Below are positions 34,918 to 43,744 of a stretch of 50,881 nucleotides of DNA, one piece after another (positions within the stretch are counted from its first letter, which is position 1; every line of letters begins with the position of its first letter). The notes beneath the pieces are model-generated. The model worked only from the letters and a program-made list of their open reading frames with translations. It made no database searches and was not told where the DNA came from. Position numbers and translations under genes: made by a program. Origin of the DNA: CAZJCK01 sp964544635 (GTDB lineage: Bacteria; Zixibacteria; MSB-5A5; GN15; FEB-12); assembly GCA_964544635.1 (NCBI GenBank), contig CAZJCK010000017.1, positions 1 to 50,881 of the forward strand. Direction: 5' to 3'.

Positions 34918-34946
34918 ATTGTATGATACGTCTTGTGGAGTCGCCA
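34918..34946 (-). promoter_or_regulatory. Possible promoter of the plsY-gpsA-merR operon
   Basis: TGGCGA, 17-bp spacer, TACAAT on the minus strand. The -10 box is good and the -35 box is poor, as is common for activator-dependent (including MerR-type) promoters. Confidence 0.35.
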
Positions 34947-34988
34947 GACAAGTTTGAATTGAGCCTCGAGCCGGCTCCCATGCCAACG

Positions 34989-35016
34989 AAAAAGCCCGCC
35001 GCAGAAAGCGACGGGC
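34989..35016 (-). terminator. Intrinsic terminator of the ribosomal superoperon
   Basis: 9-bp stem GCCCGTCGC/GCGGCGGGC (one T-G wobble), 5-nt loop, then TTTTT on the minus strand, 25 bp past the rplQ stop. Confidence 0.92.
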
Positions 35017-35040
35017 CTGAACAGTCATCTCCGGGGCGGG

Positions 35041-35472
35041 TTACTTCGAAGCAGCCTTTTTGGCTTTCTTCTTTTTTCCCTTGGCCTTCTTCTCTTCTTC
35101 GGTCTCGACTTTTGCCTGCTCGGTGAGCAGTTCAACGACCGAAATCGGGGCGCCGTCACCGCGGCGGACGCCGAGCTTGATGATGCGCGAGAAGCCGGAT
35201 TCGCGATCGGCGAATTGCGGCACGATTTCGCTGAAGAGCTTTTTGAAGACTTCTTTGTTCTTCACGGTCCTGGCGACCTGGCGCTTGGCGTGGAGGGTGT
35301 CCTCCTTGGCGGTGCTGATCAGGCGATCCACCAGCGGCTTGAGGGCTTTCGCCTTGGCGTCGGTCGTCTTGATTTTGTGGTGCAGAAACAGCGACATGGC
35401 CATGTTCGACAGCATCGCTTCGCGGTGCGCCTTGGTCCGTCCCAGTTTCTTGACCTTGTCCATATGTCCCAT
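35041..35472 (-). CDS. rplQ: 50S ribosomal protein L17
   Basis: A 143-residue protein; the core (residues 1-118) starts MGHMDKVKKLGRTKAHREAM, typical of L17, and the last 20 residues are a Lys/Ala-rich tail (KGKKKKAKKAASK). It sits near the peptide exit tunnel. It is the last gene of the alpha operon, after rpoA, and is followed by an intrinsic terminator. Confidence 0.97.
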   Translation of the reverse strand: MGHMDKVKKLGRTKAHREAMLSNMAMSLFLHHKIKTTDAKAKALKPLVDRLISTAKEDTLHAKRQVARTVKNKEVFKKLFSEIVPQFADRESGFSRIIKLGVRRGDGAPISVVELLTEQAKVETEEEKKAKGKKKKAKKAASK

Positions 35473-35493
35473 TGGTCTATCCGTCTATCTCAA

Positions 35494-36480
35494 TTACTTT
35501 GATTTCGATTCAAGGTACTTGCTGATGTCCATACCGAAGTGCAGTCCCATCTCGTCGAGGATAGCACCAATTTCGTTAAGCGACTTGCGACCGAAGTTGC
35601 GATACTTGAGCATCTCCGATTCGGTCTTGGTCACGAGGTCTTCGAGGGTCTGAATGTTGGCGGCCCGCAGACAGTTGGAGGAGCGCACCGACAACTCGAG
35701 TTCGTCGACACGGGTCTTCAACAGGTTGCGGATGCGGATGGTCTCTTCGTCCTCTTCCGGCTCCTCTTCCACCAGCACCTCTTCATCGATATGGATGAAC
35801 AACTGCAGGTGATCCTTGAGCAGCTTGGCGCCGTAGCTCAGGGAATCTTCCGGCGTCATCGAACCGTCGGTGGTGATCTCCATGATCAGGCGATCGAAGT
35901 CGGTGCGCTGGCCGACGCGAGTGTTCTCGGTCAGGTAGGAGACCTTGACGACCGGCGAGAAGAGGGAGTCGACATAGATGGTGCCGGTGGGGGCGTCGTC
36001 ACGGCGGTTCTGGTCGGCGATCTGATAGGCGCGACCGGAATCGATGTCGAGTTCCATCTCGAGTTCCTTGGAATCGTCGGTTACTTCGCAGATATGGTGA
36101 TCGGGGTTGAGAATTTCAATTTCGGCGTCGGAGGCCAGCATCCCCGCGGTAATCTTGCCCTTCCCCTTGTGGGTGAGGCGGAGGGTGCGCATTTCATCAG
36201 CGTGCATGCGCATACGGATCTGCTTGACGTTGAGCACGATGTTGGTGACATCTTCATAGATGCCGTCGATGGTGGCGAATTCGTGCTGGCACCCCTTGAT
36301 GCGTATCGACACTACCGCGGCGCCCTGGATCGACGACAACAGCACACGCCGCAGGGCGTTGCCCAGGGTTGTACCGTAACCGCGTTCGAGGGGCTCGATG
36401 ATAAATCGCGAGTAGTTGTCGGTAGCCGATGTCTGGTCGATGACAACTTCTTTAGGCATAGTAATAGGTTTCCACTTCAT
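35494..36480 (-). CDS. rpoA: DNA-directed RNA polymerase subunit alpha
   Basis: A 328-residue subunit that nucleates polymerase assembly (N-domain, with ERGYGTTLGNALRRVLLSS) and contacts promoter UP elements and activators (C-domain from about residue 250, LELSVRSSNCLRAANI...LGRKSLNEI-like FGRKSLNEIGAIL). The linker is acidic (VEEEPEEDEET). The start at 36480 follows GGGAGGAAG; the upstream 18-codon extension runs into the rpsD end and is rejected. Confidence 0.98.
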   Translation of the reverse strand: MKWKPITMPKEVVIDQTSATDNYSRFIIEPLERGYGTTLGNALRRVLLSSIQGAAVVSIRIKGCQHEFATIDGIYEDVTNIVLNVKQIRMRMHADEMRTLRLTHKGKGKITAGMLASDAEIEILNPDHHICEVTDDSKELEMELDIDSGRAYQIADQNRRDDAPTGTIYVDSLFSPVVKVSYLTENTRVGQRTDFDRLIMEITTDGSMTPEDSLSYGAKLLKDHLQLFIHIDEEVLVEEEPEEDEETIRIRNLLKTRVDELELSVRSSNCLRAANIQTLEDLVTKTESEMLKYRNFGRKSLNEIGAILDEMGLHFGMDISKYLESKSK

Positions 36481-36511
36481 CCTGGCGACTTCCTCCCAGC
36501 GAACCGGCGGG

Positions 36512-37141
36512 TTACTTGGAGTACAACTCCACAACCAACTGTTCGTTTGCGGTTATCGGAATGTCGGCGCGGGACGGTACTTCGAGCAGTTCCCCTTCGA
36601 GACCGGCCTTGTTGAGGCGTAGCCAGGCCAGCTGGTCGCCGCGTCCGACTTCTTTAAGAGCAGCGTGAATTAAATCGAGGTTCTTGGCCCGATCGCGAAT
36701 CTTGATGACCTGGTTGGGCCGTACCTGGTAGCTCGGGATGTCGACGACTTGACCGTCGATGAGTACATGGCGATGGCGCACCAACTGGCGGGCGGATTTG
36801 CGCGACGGTGCGAAGCCGAGGCGATAGACGATGTTATCCAGGCGCTGCTCCAAAAGCTGCAGGAGGATTTCACCGGTCACGCCCTGCTTGCGGTCGGCGA
36901 CCTTGAAGTAATTGCGGAACTGCTTTTCGAGCAGCCCGTAGGTACGACGAATCTTCTGCTTTTCGCGCAGCTGCTGGCCGTAGGGCGAGATTTTGCGCCG
37001 CATATTCTGGCCATGTTGTCCGGGGGCATAAGCGCGCCGTTCGATGGCGCACTTGTCAGACAAGCAGCGGGCGCCTTTCAAAAACAGCTTTTCGCCTTCC
37101 CGCCGACACAACTTGCAATTTGCATCACGATACCGAGCCAT
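36512..37141 (-). CDS. rpsD: 30S ribosomal protein S4
   Basis: A 209-residue primary 16S rRNA binder. The N-terminus keeps a zinc knuckle (C9, C12, C26, C31), the C+ form, and the S4 RNA-binding domain contains ARQLVRHRHVLIDGQVVDIPSY. In many bacteria S4 represses the alpha operon by binding its leader. It lies 31 bp upstream of rpoA. Confidence 0.98.
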   Translation of the reverse strand: MARYRDANCKLCRREGEKLFLKGARCLSDKCAIERRAYAPGQHGQNMRRKISPYGQQLREKQKIRRTYGLLEKQFRNYFKVADRKQGVTGEILLQLLEQRLDNIVYRLGFAPSRKSARQLVRHRHVLIDGQVVDIPSYQVRPNQVIKIRDRAKNLDLIHAALKEVGRGDQLAWLRLNKAGLEGELLEVPSRADIPITANEQLVVELYSK

Positions 37142-37177
37142 GTATTCTCCTACCAGTCGATACTACTATTCGTTTCA

Positions 37178-37570
37178 TCAGACCCGGCGTCGTTTCGGTG
37201 GACGGCAGCCGTTGTGCGGAATGGGAGTGACATCCTTGATGAGCGTCACTTCCAGGCCGGCAGCCGAGAGCGATCGGATCGCGGCCTCACGACCCGAGCC
37301 AGGTCCCTTCACCCAGACTTCAACTCTGCGCAGACCCATCGCCATCGCCTCTTTGGCTGCGGTGCCGGCGGCAAGCTGAGCGGCAAAGGGAGTCGATTTC
37401 TTCGAACCCTTGAACCCGGACTTACCGGCCGACGACCAGGAGATGGTCTCGCCGTTGTTGTCGGTGATCGTTATAATTGTGTTGTTAAAGGTCGCCTTGA
37501 CGTGACAGACGCCCAGGGCTTCGACCTTTCTCGATTTTTTCTTCGTACGGCCTTTTTTCGGATTAGCCAT
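37178..37570 (-). CDS. rpsK: 30S ribosomal protein S11
   Basis: A 130-residue platform protein with the family signature (GPGSGREAAIRSLSAAGLEV) and the basic C-terminus HNGCRPPKRRRV. An extended Lys/Arg-rich N-terminus (GRTKKKSRK) is normal for the family. It lies between rpsM and rpsD. Confidence 0.98.
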   Translation of the reverse strand: MANPKKGRTKKKSRKVEALGVCHVKATFNNTIITITDNNGETISWSSAGKSGFKGSKKSTPFAAQLAAGTAAKEAMAMGLRRVEVWVKGPGSGREAAIRSLSAAGLEVTLIKDVTPIPHNGCRPPKRRRV

Positions 37571-37596
37571 TCATTACCTCGACCCAAGTCCTCAGA

Positions 37597-37983
37597 TTAC
37601 TTCTTACCCGGTGGCTTCTTTTTCAGTCCACCGATCATGCGCTTCGGTCCCTTGCGGGTGCGCGCGTTCGTCTTGCTGCGCTGGCCGCGGACGGGAAGCC
37701 CACGACGGTGGCGAAGGCCGCGATAGCTGCCGATATCAATCAGCCGCTTGATATTCATATTGATCTCGCCACGCAGCGAACCTTCGACCGTGTAATCGTT
37801 CTCGATCACATTACGCAACTTCTGGACATCCTCTTCGCTCAACTTGTTGACGCGCGTATCCGGATTGACACCGGTCTTATCGAGGATCTCGCGTGCGTGA
37901 TGCGAACCGATACCGAAAATGTACTGCAGTCCGATTTCCACTCGCTTATCGCGTGGTAAGTCTACACCGGCAATTCGTGCCAA
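37597..37983 (-). CDS. rpsM: 30S ribosomal protein S13
   Basis: A 128-residue head protein that contacts P-site tRNA and L5. It begins MARIAGVDLPRDKRVEIGLQYIFGIG and has the RGLRHRRGLPVRGQRSKTNARTRKG C-terminal motif. The tail ends KKKPPGKK. It follows rpmJ and precedes rpsK. Confidence 0.98.
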   Translation of the reverse strand: MARIAGVDLPRDKRVEIGLQYIFGIGSHHAREILDKTGVNPDTRVNKLSEEDVQKLRNVIENDYTVEGSLRGEINMNIKRLIDIGSYRGLRHRRGLPVRGQRSKTNARTRKGPKRMIGGLKKKPPGKK

Positions 37984-38021
37984 TTGCTACTCCTTACCCT
38001 TTATCCACAAAAACACTTCTT

Positions 38022-38138
38022 TTAACCCTGGCGCTGTTTGTGACTGGGATCACGCGAACAAATGATGCGCAGGACACCTTTGCGTCGGATGATCTTGCAG
38101 TACTCGCAGCGCTTCCTGATGGACGACTTAACTTTCAT
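38022..38138 (-). CDS. rpmJ: 50S ribosomal protein L36
   Basis: A 38-residue protein, MKVKSSIRKRCEYCKIIRRK and then GVLRIICSRDPSHKQRQG. The zinc ribbon ligands C11, C14, C27 and H33 are all kept (C+ form). It lies between infA and rpsM, its usual place. It is short and easily missed, but it matches the family along its whole length. Confidence 0.97.
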   Translation of the reverse strand: MKVKSSIRKRCEYCKIIRRKGVLRIICSRDPSHKQRQG

Positions 38139-38183
38139 AGCTCCATCCAATCAACGTAGTGCGGCCCGTTTCCGGTACCGCGG

Positions 38184-38402
38184 CTACTTGTATCGATAGG
38201 TGATACGACCGCGCGACAAGTCATAGGGCGACAATTCCATCGTCACCTTATCGCCCGGCAGGATCTTGATGAAGTGCATGCGCATCTTCCCCGATATATG
38301 TGCCAGAACGACATGTCCGTTGTCGAGTTCCACCTTAAATGTGGCATTGGGCAGGGTCTCGATGACCTTGCCTTCTACCGTTATTGTCTCTTCCTTGGCC
38401 AT
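38184..38402 (-). CDS. infA: Translation initiation factor IF-1
   Basis: A 72-residue OB-fold factor that binds the ribosomal A site during initiation. MAKEETITVEGKVIETLPNA, HISGKMRMHFIKILPGD and the C-terminal SRGRITYRYK are canonical. It lies 12 bp after map, in the standard map-infA-rpmJ order. Confidence 0.98.
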   Translation of the reverse strand: MAKEETITVEGKVIETLPNATFKVELDNGHVVLAHISGKMRMHFIKILPGDKVTMELSPYDLSRGRITYRYK

Positions 38403-38414
38403 AAAATCCCGTGT

Positions 38415-39194
38415 TTACGCCCGGGACAAAATATCCGGGCCGTTTTCAGTGATGGCCACCGTATGCTCAAAATGAGCCGAGGGCAACCCGTCCGCCGTCA
38501 CTACCGTCCAGCCATCCGGCATGGTCTTGACGTCGTAGGTGCCCATATTAATCATGGGTTCGATGGCAATTACGGTCCCGACTTCGAGCACCGGGCCGGA
38601 ATTGGCAGAACCGAAATTCGGTACCTGGGGTTCCTCGTGCATCTGGCGACCAATGCCATGCCCGACCAGCTGCCGCACGACCCCATAGCCATGTTCCTCC
38701 GCGACCTGTTGTACGGCGTTGGAGATTTGGCCTAATTTATTGCCTTTTCGCGCTTTGTCAATACCGGCGGCAAGTGATTCACGTGTCCAATGCAGTAATT
38801 CCGACTTTTCTTTGCTGATATCGCCCACCGCAATAGTCCGGGCGGAGTCGCCATACCAGCCGTCGACAATCGAACCGATATCGACCGACACGATCTCCCC
38901 CTCGCGAATCTCGCGGCCGCCGGGGATACCGTGCACAACCTCGTCGTCGATCGAAATGCATGCCGACGCCGGGAAACCGTGATAGTTCTTGAACGCCGGA
39001 ACAGCATCCTGAGATCGGATAAACGCCTCGATCATCTGGTCCAGTTCGGCGGTGGTCATGCCCGGCTTGATCTCGCGTTCGGCCAGATCAAGGGCGGCGG
39101 CCACAATCCTGCCGGCGCGCCGCATCATCTCGATCTCGTCGCGTGTCTTCAGGACTATCGAACTGTTACGGGTCGTTGCCATCAGCTCCATCAT
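38415..39194 (-). CDS. map: Methionine aminopeptidase, type I
   Basis: A metalloprotease of 259 residues that removes N-terminal Met from new proteins. The five metal ligands are in VDIGSIVDGWYGDSART (two Asp), GHGIGRQMHEEP (His), IEPMI (Glu) and the C-terminal FEHTVAIT (Glu). The start is uncertain: ATG at 39194 or, four codons on, ATG at 39182. It starts 7 bp after the adk stop. Confidence 0.96.
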   Translation of the reverse strand: MMELMATTRNSSIVLKTRDEIEMMRRAGRIVAAALDLAEREIKPGMTTAELDQMIEAFIRSQDAVPAFKNYHGFPASACISIDDEVVHGIPGGREIREGEIVSVDIGSIVDGWYGDSARTIAVGDISKEKSELLHWTRESLAAGIDKARKGNKLGQISNAVQQVAEEHGYGVVRQLVGHGIGRQMHEEPQVPNFGSANSGPVLEVGTVIAIEPMINMGTYDVKTMPDGWTVVTADGLPSAHFEHTVAITENGPDILSRA

Positions 39195-39201
39195 TCTGTT
39201 C

Positions 39202-39858
39202 TTATGCGCCGGCTTCGGCCGTCACGGCGTGCAGCAGACGTTGAAATACCTCATCCGGGCTGTCTTCGGCCGGGATTTCGGTGAGTATTCCTTTGTTGCG
39301 ATAAAAGTCCTCAATCGGCGCGGTCTGCCGGTGGTAGACATTGAGTCGATTGCGGACCACGTCTTCTTCGTCATCATGGCGGCGTTGCAGGATGGCTTTG
39401 TCCTGGTCGCACTTGCCGGCCTCGTCGGGCATTTTGCTCGGGTAGTTGTACCCTTCGTTGCACTGGGGGCAATGCCAGCGTCCGGAAAGACGCTTGACGA
39501 CCTCTTCATCGGAGACCTGCAACAAGATCACCTTGTCCAGCGGGATGTTGTGTTCTTCGAGCGTCTTATTCAGGTTTTCGGCCTGCGGCATGGTACGCGG
39601 AAAGCCGTCGAGGATAAACCCCTCGCTCAGCTCGCCGGAGGCGACTTTATCCCTGATGAGGCCGACCATGATGTTGTCCGGTACCAGGTCGCCTCGCTTC
39701 ATGTAGTCTTCCGCCTGCTTCCCCAAATCGGTCTGCTCTTTGACCGCTTCGCGCAGCAGATCACCGGTCGACAAATGGGCGAAGCCGAGTCGATCGGAGA
39801 GCCGTGCCGCTTGCGTTCCCTTGCCGGAACCGGGCGGACCGAGGAAGACCAGGTTCAT
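39202..39858 (-). CDS. adk: Adenylate kinase (zinc-LID type)
   Basis: A 218-residue enzyme interconverting ATP + AMP and 2 ADP. The P-loop GPPGSGKGT (7-15), the AMP site DGFPRT, and a long LID domain with a zinc site C130, C133, C150 and D153 are visible; the Cys3-Asp set is a known variant. Its ATG is 2 nt past the secY stop, the usual secY-adk-map arrangement. Confidence 0.98.
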   Translation of the reverse strand: MNLVFLGPPGSGKGTQAARLSDRLGFAHLSTGDLLREAVKEQTDLGKQAEDYMKRGDLVPDNIMVGLIRDKVASGELSEGFILDGFPRTMPQAENLNKTLEEHNIPLDKVILLQVSDEEVVKRLSGRWHCPQCNEGYNYPSKMPDEAGKCDQDKAILQRRHDDEEDVVRNRLNVYHRQTAPIEDFYRNKGILTEIPAEDSPDEVFQRLLHAVTAEAGA

Positions 39859-39860
39859 GC

Positions 39861-41168
39861 TTACATCGACCTCCCGCGAATCTTACCCTTCTTCATGAAG
39901 CCGTCGTAGTGACGCATCATCAGGTGGGATTCGATCTGCTGCAGGGTATCGAGGGCGACACCGACAATAATGAGCAGGCCGGTACCGCCGAAGAAGAAGT
40001 TGACATCAAATTGCGATATCAGCCACCACGGCAGGATAGCGATCATAGCAAAGAAGATCGCACCCGGCAACGTGATTCGCGTCAGAATTCGTTCTATGTA
40101 CTCGGAGGTATTCTTGCCGGGCCGAATACCCGGGATGTAACCGCCGTTCTTGCGCATGTTATTGGCGATTTCCATCGGATTGAACACAATGGCGGTGTAG
40201 AAGTAGCCGAAGAAGACAATGATCAGGCCATAGATGATGTTGTAAATCCACTCACCCGGGGCCAGCCATACCGCCACCAGGTTCTGTACCCAGTCGGTAT
40301 TGGGGAAGAGCTGGGCGACGGTCGATGGCAGGAACATGATCGACTGCGCAAAGATGATCGGAATAACGCCGGCCGAGTTCACACTGAGGGGCAGGTGGGT
40401 GGTAGCGCCGCCGAAGACCTTGCGTCCGACTATTCGACGCGGATACTGTACCGGCACCTTGCGCTGAGCGCGGGTGACGAGAATGACAGCCATGATGACC
40501 AGAATCATCGCGGCCACCATAGCAACCTCGAGCACAAACGACCGCGAGCCGGCGAGCAGGAGTTGAATTTCTTCAACCACCGCTTCGGGGAAGCGGGCAA
40601 TAATACCAATAAAGATGATCAATGAGATACCGTTGCCGATACCGCGCTCGGTTATCTGTTCACCGAGCCACATAATAAAGATGCAGCCGGCGGTAAAGGT
40701 AAGCACGGTGAGCGGTATAAAGCCGGCGCTGGTCATGTGGACGGCGGAGACGCCATTGAGGTTAATGGTCGTCAGGAAGCCGGCCGTACCCCAGGCCTGC
40801 AGGGCGGCGATGACCACCGTCAGGTAACGGGTGTACTGAGTAATCTTGCGCCGGCCCTCTTCTCCCTCGCGCTGCAACCGCTGCAGATACGGTACGACGG
40901 CACCGAGCAGCTGGAGCATAATGGACGCGGAGATGTAGGGCATGATGCCGAGCGCGAAGATGGTCGCCTTGGCGAAGGCACCGCCGGCGAACAGATCCAG
41001 CAAGCCGAAGATGGTATTCTGGGCGAGCGCCGAGGCGAGAATCGAGCCATCGACACCCGGCGTCGGGATGTGTCCCCCGAGGCGATAGACTACGAGTATG
41101 CCGAGAGTAAAGAGAATCCTTCGGCGCAGCTCTTCAACCTTAAAGACAGACTTAAAGGTTTCTATCAC
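39861..41168 (-). CDS. secY: Preprotein translocase subunit SecY
   Basis: A 435-residue channel subunit with ten transmembrane helices. The N-terminus FKVEELRRRILFTLGILVVYRLGGHIPTPG is typical; the plug and TM2 region (FGLLDLFAGGAF) and the cytosolic loop QRKVPVQYPRRIVGRK are recognisable. It starts with GTG that overlaps the rplO stop by four bases (GTGA), so it is translationally coupled to L15. Confidence 0.98.
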   Translation of the reverse strand: MIETFKSVFKVEELRRRILFTLGILVVYRLGGHIPTPGVDGSILASALAQNTIFGLLDLFAGGAFAKATIFALGIMPYISASIMLQLLGAVVPYLQRLQREGEEGRRKITQYTRYLTVVIAALQAWGTAGFLTTINLNGVSAVHMTSAGFIPLTVLTFTAGCIFIMWLGEQITERGIGNGISLIIFIGIIARFPEAVVEEIQLLLAGSRSFVLEVAMVAAMILVIMAVILVTRAQRKVPVQYPRRIVGRKVFGGATTHLPLSVNSAGVIPIIFAQSIMFLPSTVAQLFPNTDWVQNLVAVWLAPGEWIYNIIYGLIIVFFGYFYTAIVFNPMEIANNMRKNGGYIPGIRPGKNTSEYIERILTRITLPGAIFFAMIAILPWWLISQFDVNFFFGGTGLLIIVGVALDTLQQIESHLMMRHYDGFMKKGKIRGRSM

Positions 41169-41605
41169 GGCGCCACCTCGGCCTTCCCGCCGGCTTTCTC
41201 AAGTTTTTCGATGGCCGACTTGGAGAAGGCGGCTGCCTTGACCGCATAGGCCTTGTCGACTTCGCCGTTACCCAGGATCTTGACGGGGGTGTCAACGCGC
41301 CGGATGAGGCCGGCGTTTTTGAGTGTTTCGACAGTCACGTCACCCGGTTCGATGCGGGCCAGGTCGGCCACATTGACGACCTGGTAGGTCTGCCGGAATC
41401 GGTTGTGAAAGCCGCGTTTGGGCAGTCGGCGGGTGATGGGCATCTGGCCGCCCTCTTTGTACCGCTTGACTTTCGCGCCAGAACGCTGGCCCTGTCCTTT
41501 GGCGCCGCGACCGGAAGTCTTGCCCAGGCCGCTGCCCGAACCGCGTCCGACGCGTTTGCGCGTTTTTTTCGACCCCTCGGCCGGTCGTAGATCGTGTAGT
41601 TCCAT
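41165..41605 (-). CDS. rplO: 50S ribosomal protein L15
   Basis: A 146-residue protein starting MELHDLRPAEGSKKTRKRVGRG, with the Gly/Arg-rich extended N-terminus (SGSGLGKTSGRGAKGQ) of L15. The start at 41605 fits the family; a GTG five codons upstream is less likely. It overlaps secY by four bases. Confidence 0.97.
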   Translation of the reverse strand: MELHDLRPAEGSKKTRKRVGRGSGSGLGKTSGRGAKGQGQRSGAKVKRYKEGGQMPITRRLPKRGFHNRFRQTYQVVNVADLARIEPGDVTVETLKNAGLIRRVDTPVKILGNGEVDKAYAVKAAAFSKSAIEKLEKAGGKAEVAP

Positions 41606-41622
41606 GTCCGTCTCGGTCACCG

Positions 41623-41808
41623 TTAGTCGTTAACTTCTTCTACTGTCACCAGATGATTGACGGCAGTAATCATGCCGCGAATCTGAGGCGTATCCTCGTG
41701 CACCGCGCTGCGGCGGATCTTGCCCAGCCCGAGCGCTTCGATGGTCCGCTTCTGGTTTTCCTTGCGGCCGATGGTGCTTTTCACCTGTGTAACTTTCAAC
41801 TTTGCCAT
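41623..41808 (-). CDS. rpmD: 50S ribosomal protein L30
   Basis: A 61-residue protein with the L30 core KVTQVKSTIGRKENQKRTIEALGL and KIRRSAVHEDTPQIRGMI. It lies in the standard position between rpsE and rplO. Confidence 0.97.
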   Translation of the reverse strand: MAKLKVTQVKSTIGRKENQKRTIEALGLGKIRRSAVHEDTPQIRGMITAVNHLVTVEEVND

Positions 41809-41834
41809 AGTGCCATCCTCTCGGGCCGTGCGCC

Positions 41835-42314
41835 TCAGGCCATCGTGCGGAATTGCTCTTCCTGTTCGCGCGTACGCAGCGCTTCCAAACCGTTGAGTGT
41901 CGCCTTCACCACGTTGTTGGGGTTGCGGCTGCCGAGCACCTTGGCCAGGATGTCCTGGACACCGACGGTTTCGAGCACGGCGCGGGCGGCGCCGCCGGCG
42001 ATCACACCGGTACCGGGTGAGGCCGGGCGCATGACGACGGTGGTGGCGCCAAACTTACCGTTAATACGGTGCGGGATGGTGCCTTTATACAGGTTCATGC
42101 TGGCCATGGTGCGGCGGGCGGCATCGGTGCCCTTGCGAATGGCTTCCGATACTTCGCGTCCTTTACCATAGCCGACCCCGACTTTGCCCTGGCGATCGCC
42201 GACTGCCACGAGGGCCGTAAAGGAAAATCGCCGACCGCCCTTGACGACTTTGGCCACGCGATTGACGTTTATGACTCGCTCTTCAAATTCGAGGTTGTCC
42301 ATCTCCGGGCTCAA
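41835..42314 (-). CDS. rpsE: 30S ribosomal protein S5
   Basis: A 159-residue decoding-fidelity protein (FEERVINVNRVAKVVKGGRRFSF, then GKVGVGYGKGREV, and ASPGTGVIAGGAARAVLE). The start is probably the TTG at 42314, since AGAGG lies 6 nt upstream; an ATG four codons later has no separate spaced site. It lies between rplR and rpmD. Confidence 0.96.
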   Translation of the reverse strand: MSPEMDNLEFEERVINVNRVAKVVKGGRRFSFTALVAVGDRQGKVGVGYGKGREVSEAIRKGTDAARRTMASMNLYKGTIPHRINGKFGATTVVMRPASPGTGVIAGGAARAVLETVGVQDILAKVLGSRNPNNVVKATLNGLEALRTREQEEQFRTMA

Positions 42315-42351
42315 TGAGTACCTCTCTATCTTCCAATCAATTCTTATTCGG

Positions 42352-42726
42352 TTAGAACTTCAGGCCGGCGTCGCGCGCACCTTCGGCGACCGCTTTCACG
42401 CGACCGTGGTAGCGGTACTGGTTGCGATCGAACACGACCTGCTCAATGCCTTTTTCCTTAGCGGCTTCGGCTATTACCTGGCCGGCAACCTTGGCGGCGT
42501 CGATCTTCGACTTCGCCTCGCCGAGGCGGCCGGCTACCGCCTCCTGGTTGGTGGCGGCCGAGACCAGGGTGATCGCCTGCTCGTCGTCGATCAACTGCAC
42601 ATAGACATGATTGAGCGACTTGGCCACCGACAGGCGGGGGCGTTCACCGGTCCCCTGGACCTTGCCGCGAACCCGCAGGCGACGCCGCTGCGCGCGCTTC
42701 CGACGATATACGTTTTTATCTGCCAT
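42352..42726 (-). CDS. rplR: 50S ribosomal protein L18
   Basis: A 124-residue 5S rRNA-binding protein. The basic N-terminus (KRAQRRRLRVRGKVQGTGERPRLSV) and the C-terminal FDRNQYRYHGRVKAVAEGARDAGLKF are canonical. It lies between rplF and rpsE. Confidence 0.98.
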   Translation of the reverse strand: MADKNVYRRKRAQRRRLRVRGKVQGTGERPRLSVAKSLNHVYVQLIDDEQAITLVSAATNQEAVAGRLGEAKSKIDAAKVAGQVIAEAAKEKGIEQVVFDRNQYRYHGRVKAVAEGARDAGLKF

Positions 42727-42744
42727 CGTTCACACCACTCCAGT

Positions 42745-43284
42745 TTAGCCGGCGGCCTTGCCTGCTTTGCTACGGACGCGTTCACCCGCATAGCGGATCC
42801 CCTTGCCCTTGTACGGTTCGGGCGGACGGAGGTCGCGAATCTTGGCAGCAACATTACCGACTACTTCTTTATCTATACCTTCAACAAATATCTTGTTCTC
42901 TTTCGGCTCACACGTCAGCGTCACGCCATCCGGCGGCGACACCACGATGGGGTGGGAGTAGCCGACGTTGATGATCAGGTTCTTGCCCTTCTGTTCGACG
43001 CGGTAACCGACACCGACGAGGTTGAGCTCGCGTTTGAAGCCTTCGGTCACACCGACGACCATGTTATTCAGCAGGGCACGTGTCAAACCGTGCAGGGCAC
43101 GGACGCGCTTGACGTCGTTGGGCCGGATCACCAGCACTTCGTTGCCCTCGAGTTTGGCGTCGATATCCCGGTGGATCTGGCGTTCGAGTGATCCTTTGGG
43201 GCCAATGACTTTCACATCCTTGCCGTTGATCTCGACTTTAGCGCCGGACGGAACGGGTATGGGTTGTTTTCCTACACGCGACAT
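42745..43284 (-). CDS. rplF: 50S ribosomal protein L6
   Basis: A 179-residue, two-domain protein near the sarcin-ricin loop. It begins MSRVGKQPIPVPSGAKVEI and has the signature PEPYKGKGIRYAGE near the C-terminus. It lies between rpsH and rplR. Confidence 0.98.
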   Translation of the reverse strand: MSRVGKQPIPVPSGAKVEINGKDVKVIGPKGSLERQIHRDIDAKLEGNEVLVIRPNDVKRVRALHGLTRALLNNMVVGVTEGFKRELNLVGVGYRVEQKGKNLIINVGYSHPIVVSPPDGVTLTCEPKENKIFVEGIDKEVVGNVAAKIRDLRPPEPYKGKGIRYAGERVRSKAGKAAG

Positions 43285-43302
43285 GGTCGTTATCCTCTCA
43301 TC

Positions 43303-43704
43303 TTACCAGCAACGACACAGCACTTCGCCGCCGATACCTTTCTCCGCTGCCTGGAAGTTGGTCATAACACCGTTGGAGGTGGAAACAATCATCATCCCGC
43401 GCACATTGTGAGTGGTCAGCCGCATATCCTCGGAACTGGCATAGTTGCGCAGGCCGGGCCGCGACATCCGCTGCAACCCCTTGATAATCGGGGTATCGCC
43501 CTTGGCGTAGCGCAGGTACACCCGCAGGACACCCTGCTTGTTATCGGGCAGGGTGGTGTAATCGCGGACGAAGTCGTTTTCCTTCAGGATACGGATAATC
43601 TCCGCCTTTAAATTGGACGCCGGAATATCGACGGCGTTGTGTCGCGCCTTGGACGCATTGCGAATTCGCGTCAGCAAGTCCGCAACCGGATCAGTCATGC
43701 TCAT
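43303..43704 (-). CDS. rpsH: 30S ribosomal protein S8
   Basis: A 133-residue central-domain 16S rRNA binder: MSMTDPVADLLTRIRNASKA at the start, and GGEVLCRCW at the C-terminus. In enterobacteria S8 represses the spc operon at the rplE start. It lies between rpsN and rplF. Confidence 0.98.
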   Translation of the reverse strand: MSMTDPVADLLTRIRNASKARHNAVDIPASNLKAEIIRILKENDFVRDYTTLPDNKQGVLRVYLRYAKGDTPIIKGLQRMSRPGLRNYASSEDMRLTTHNVRGMMIVSTSNGVMTNFQAAEKGIGGEVLCRCW

Positions 43705-43744
43705 AGACTCTTACTCCCAGTACCTTCCACGCCAAAGCGTTTAT

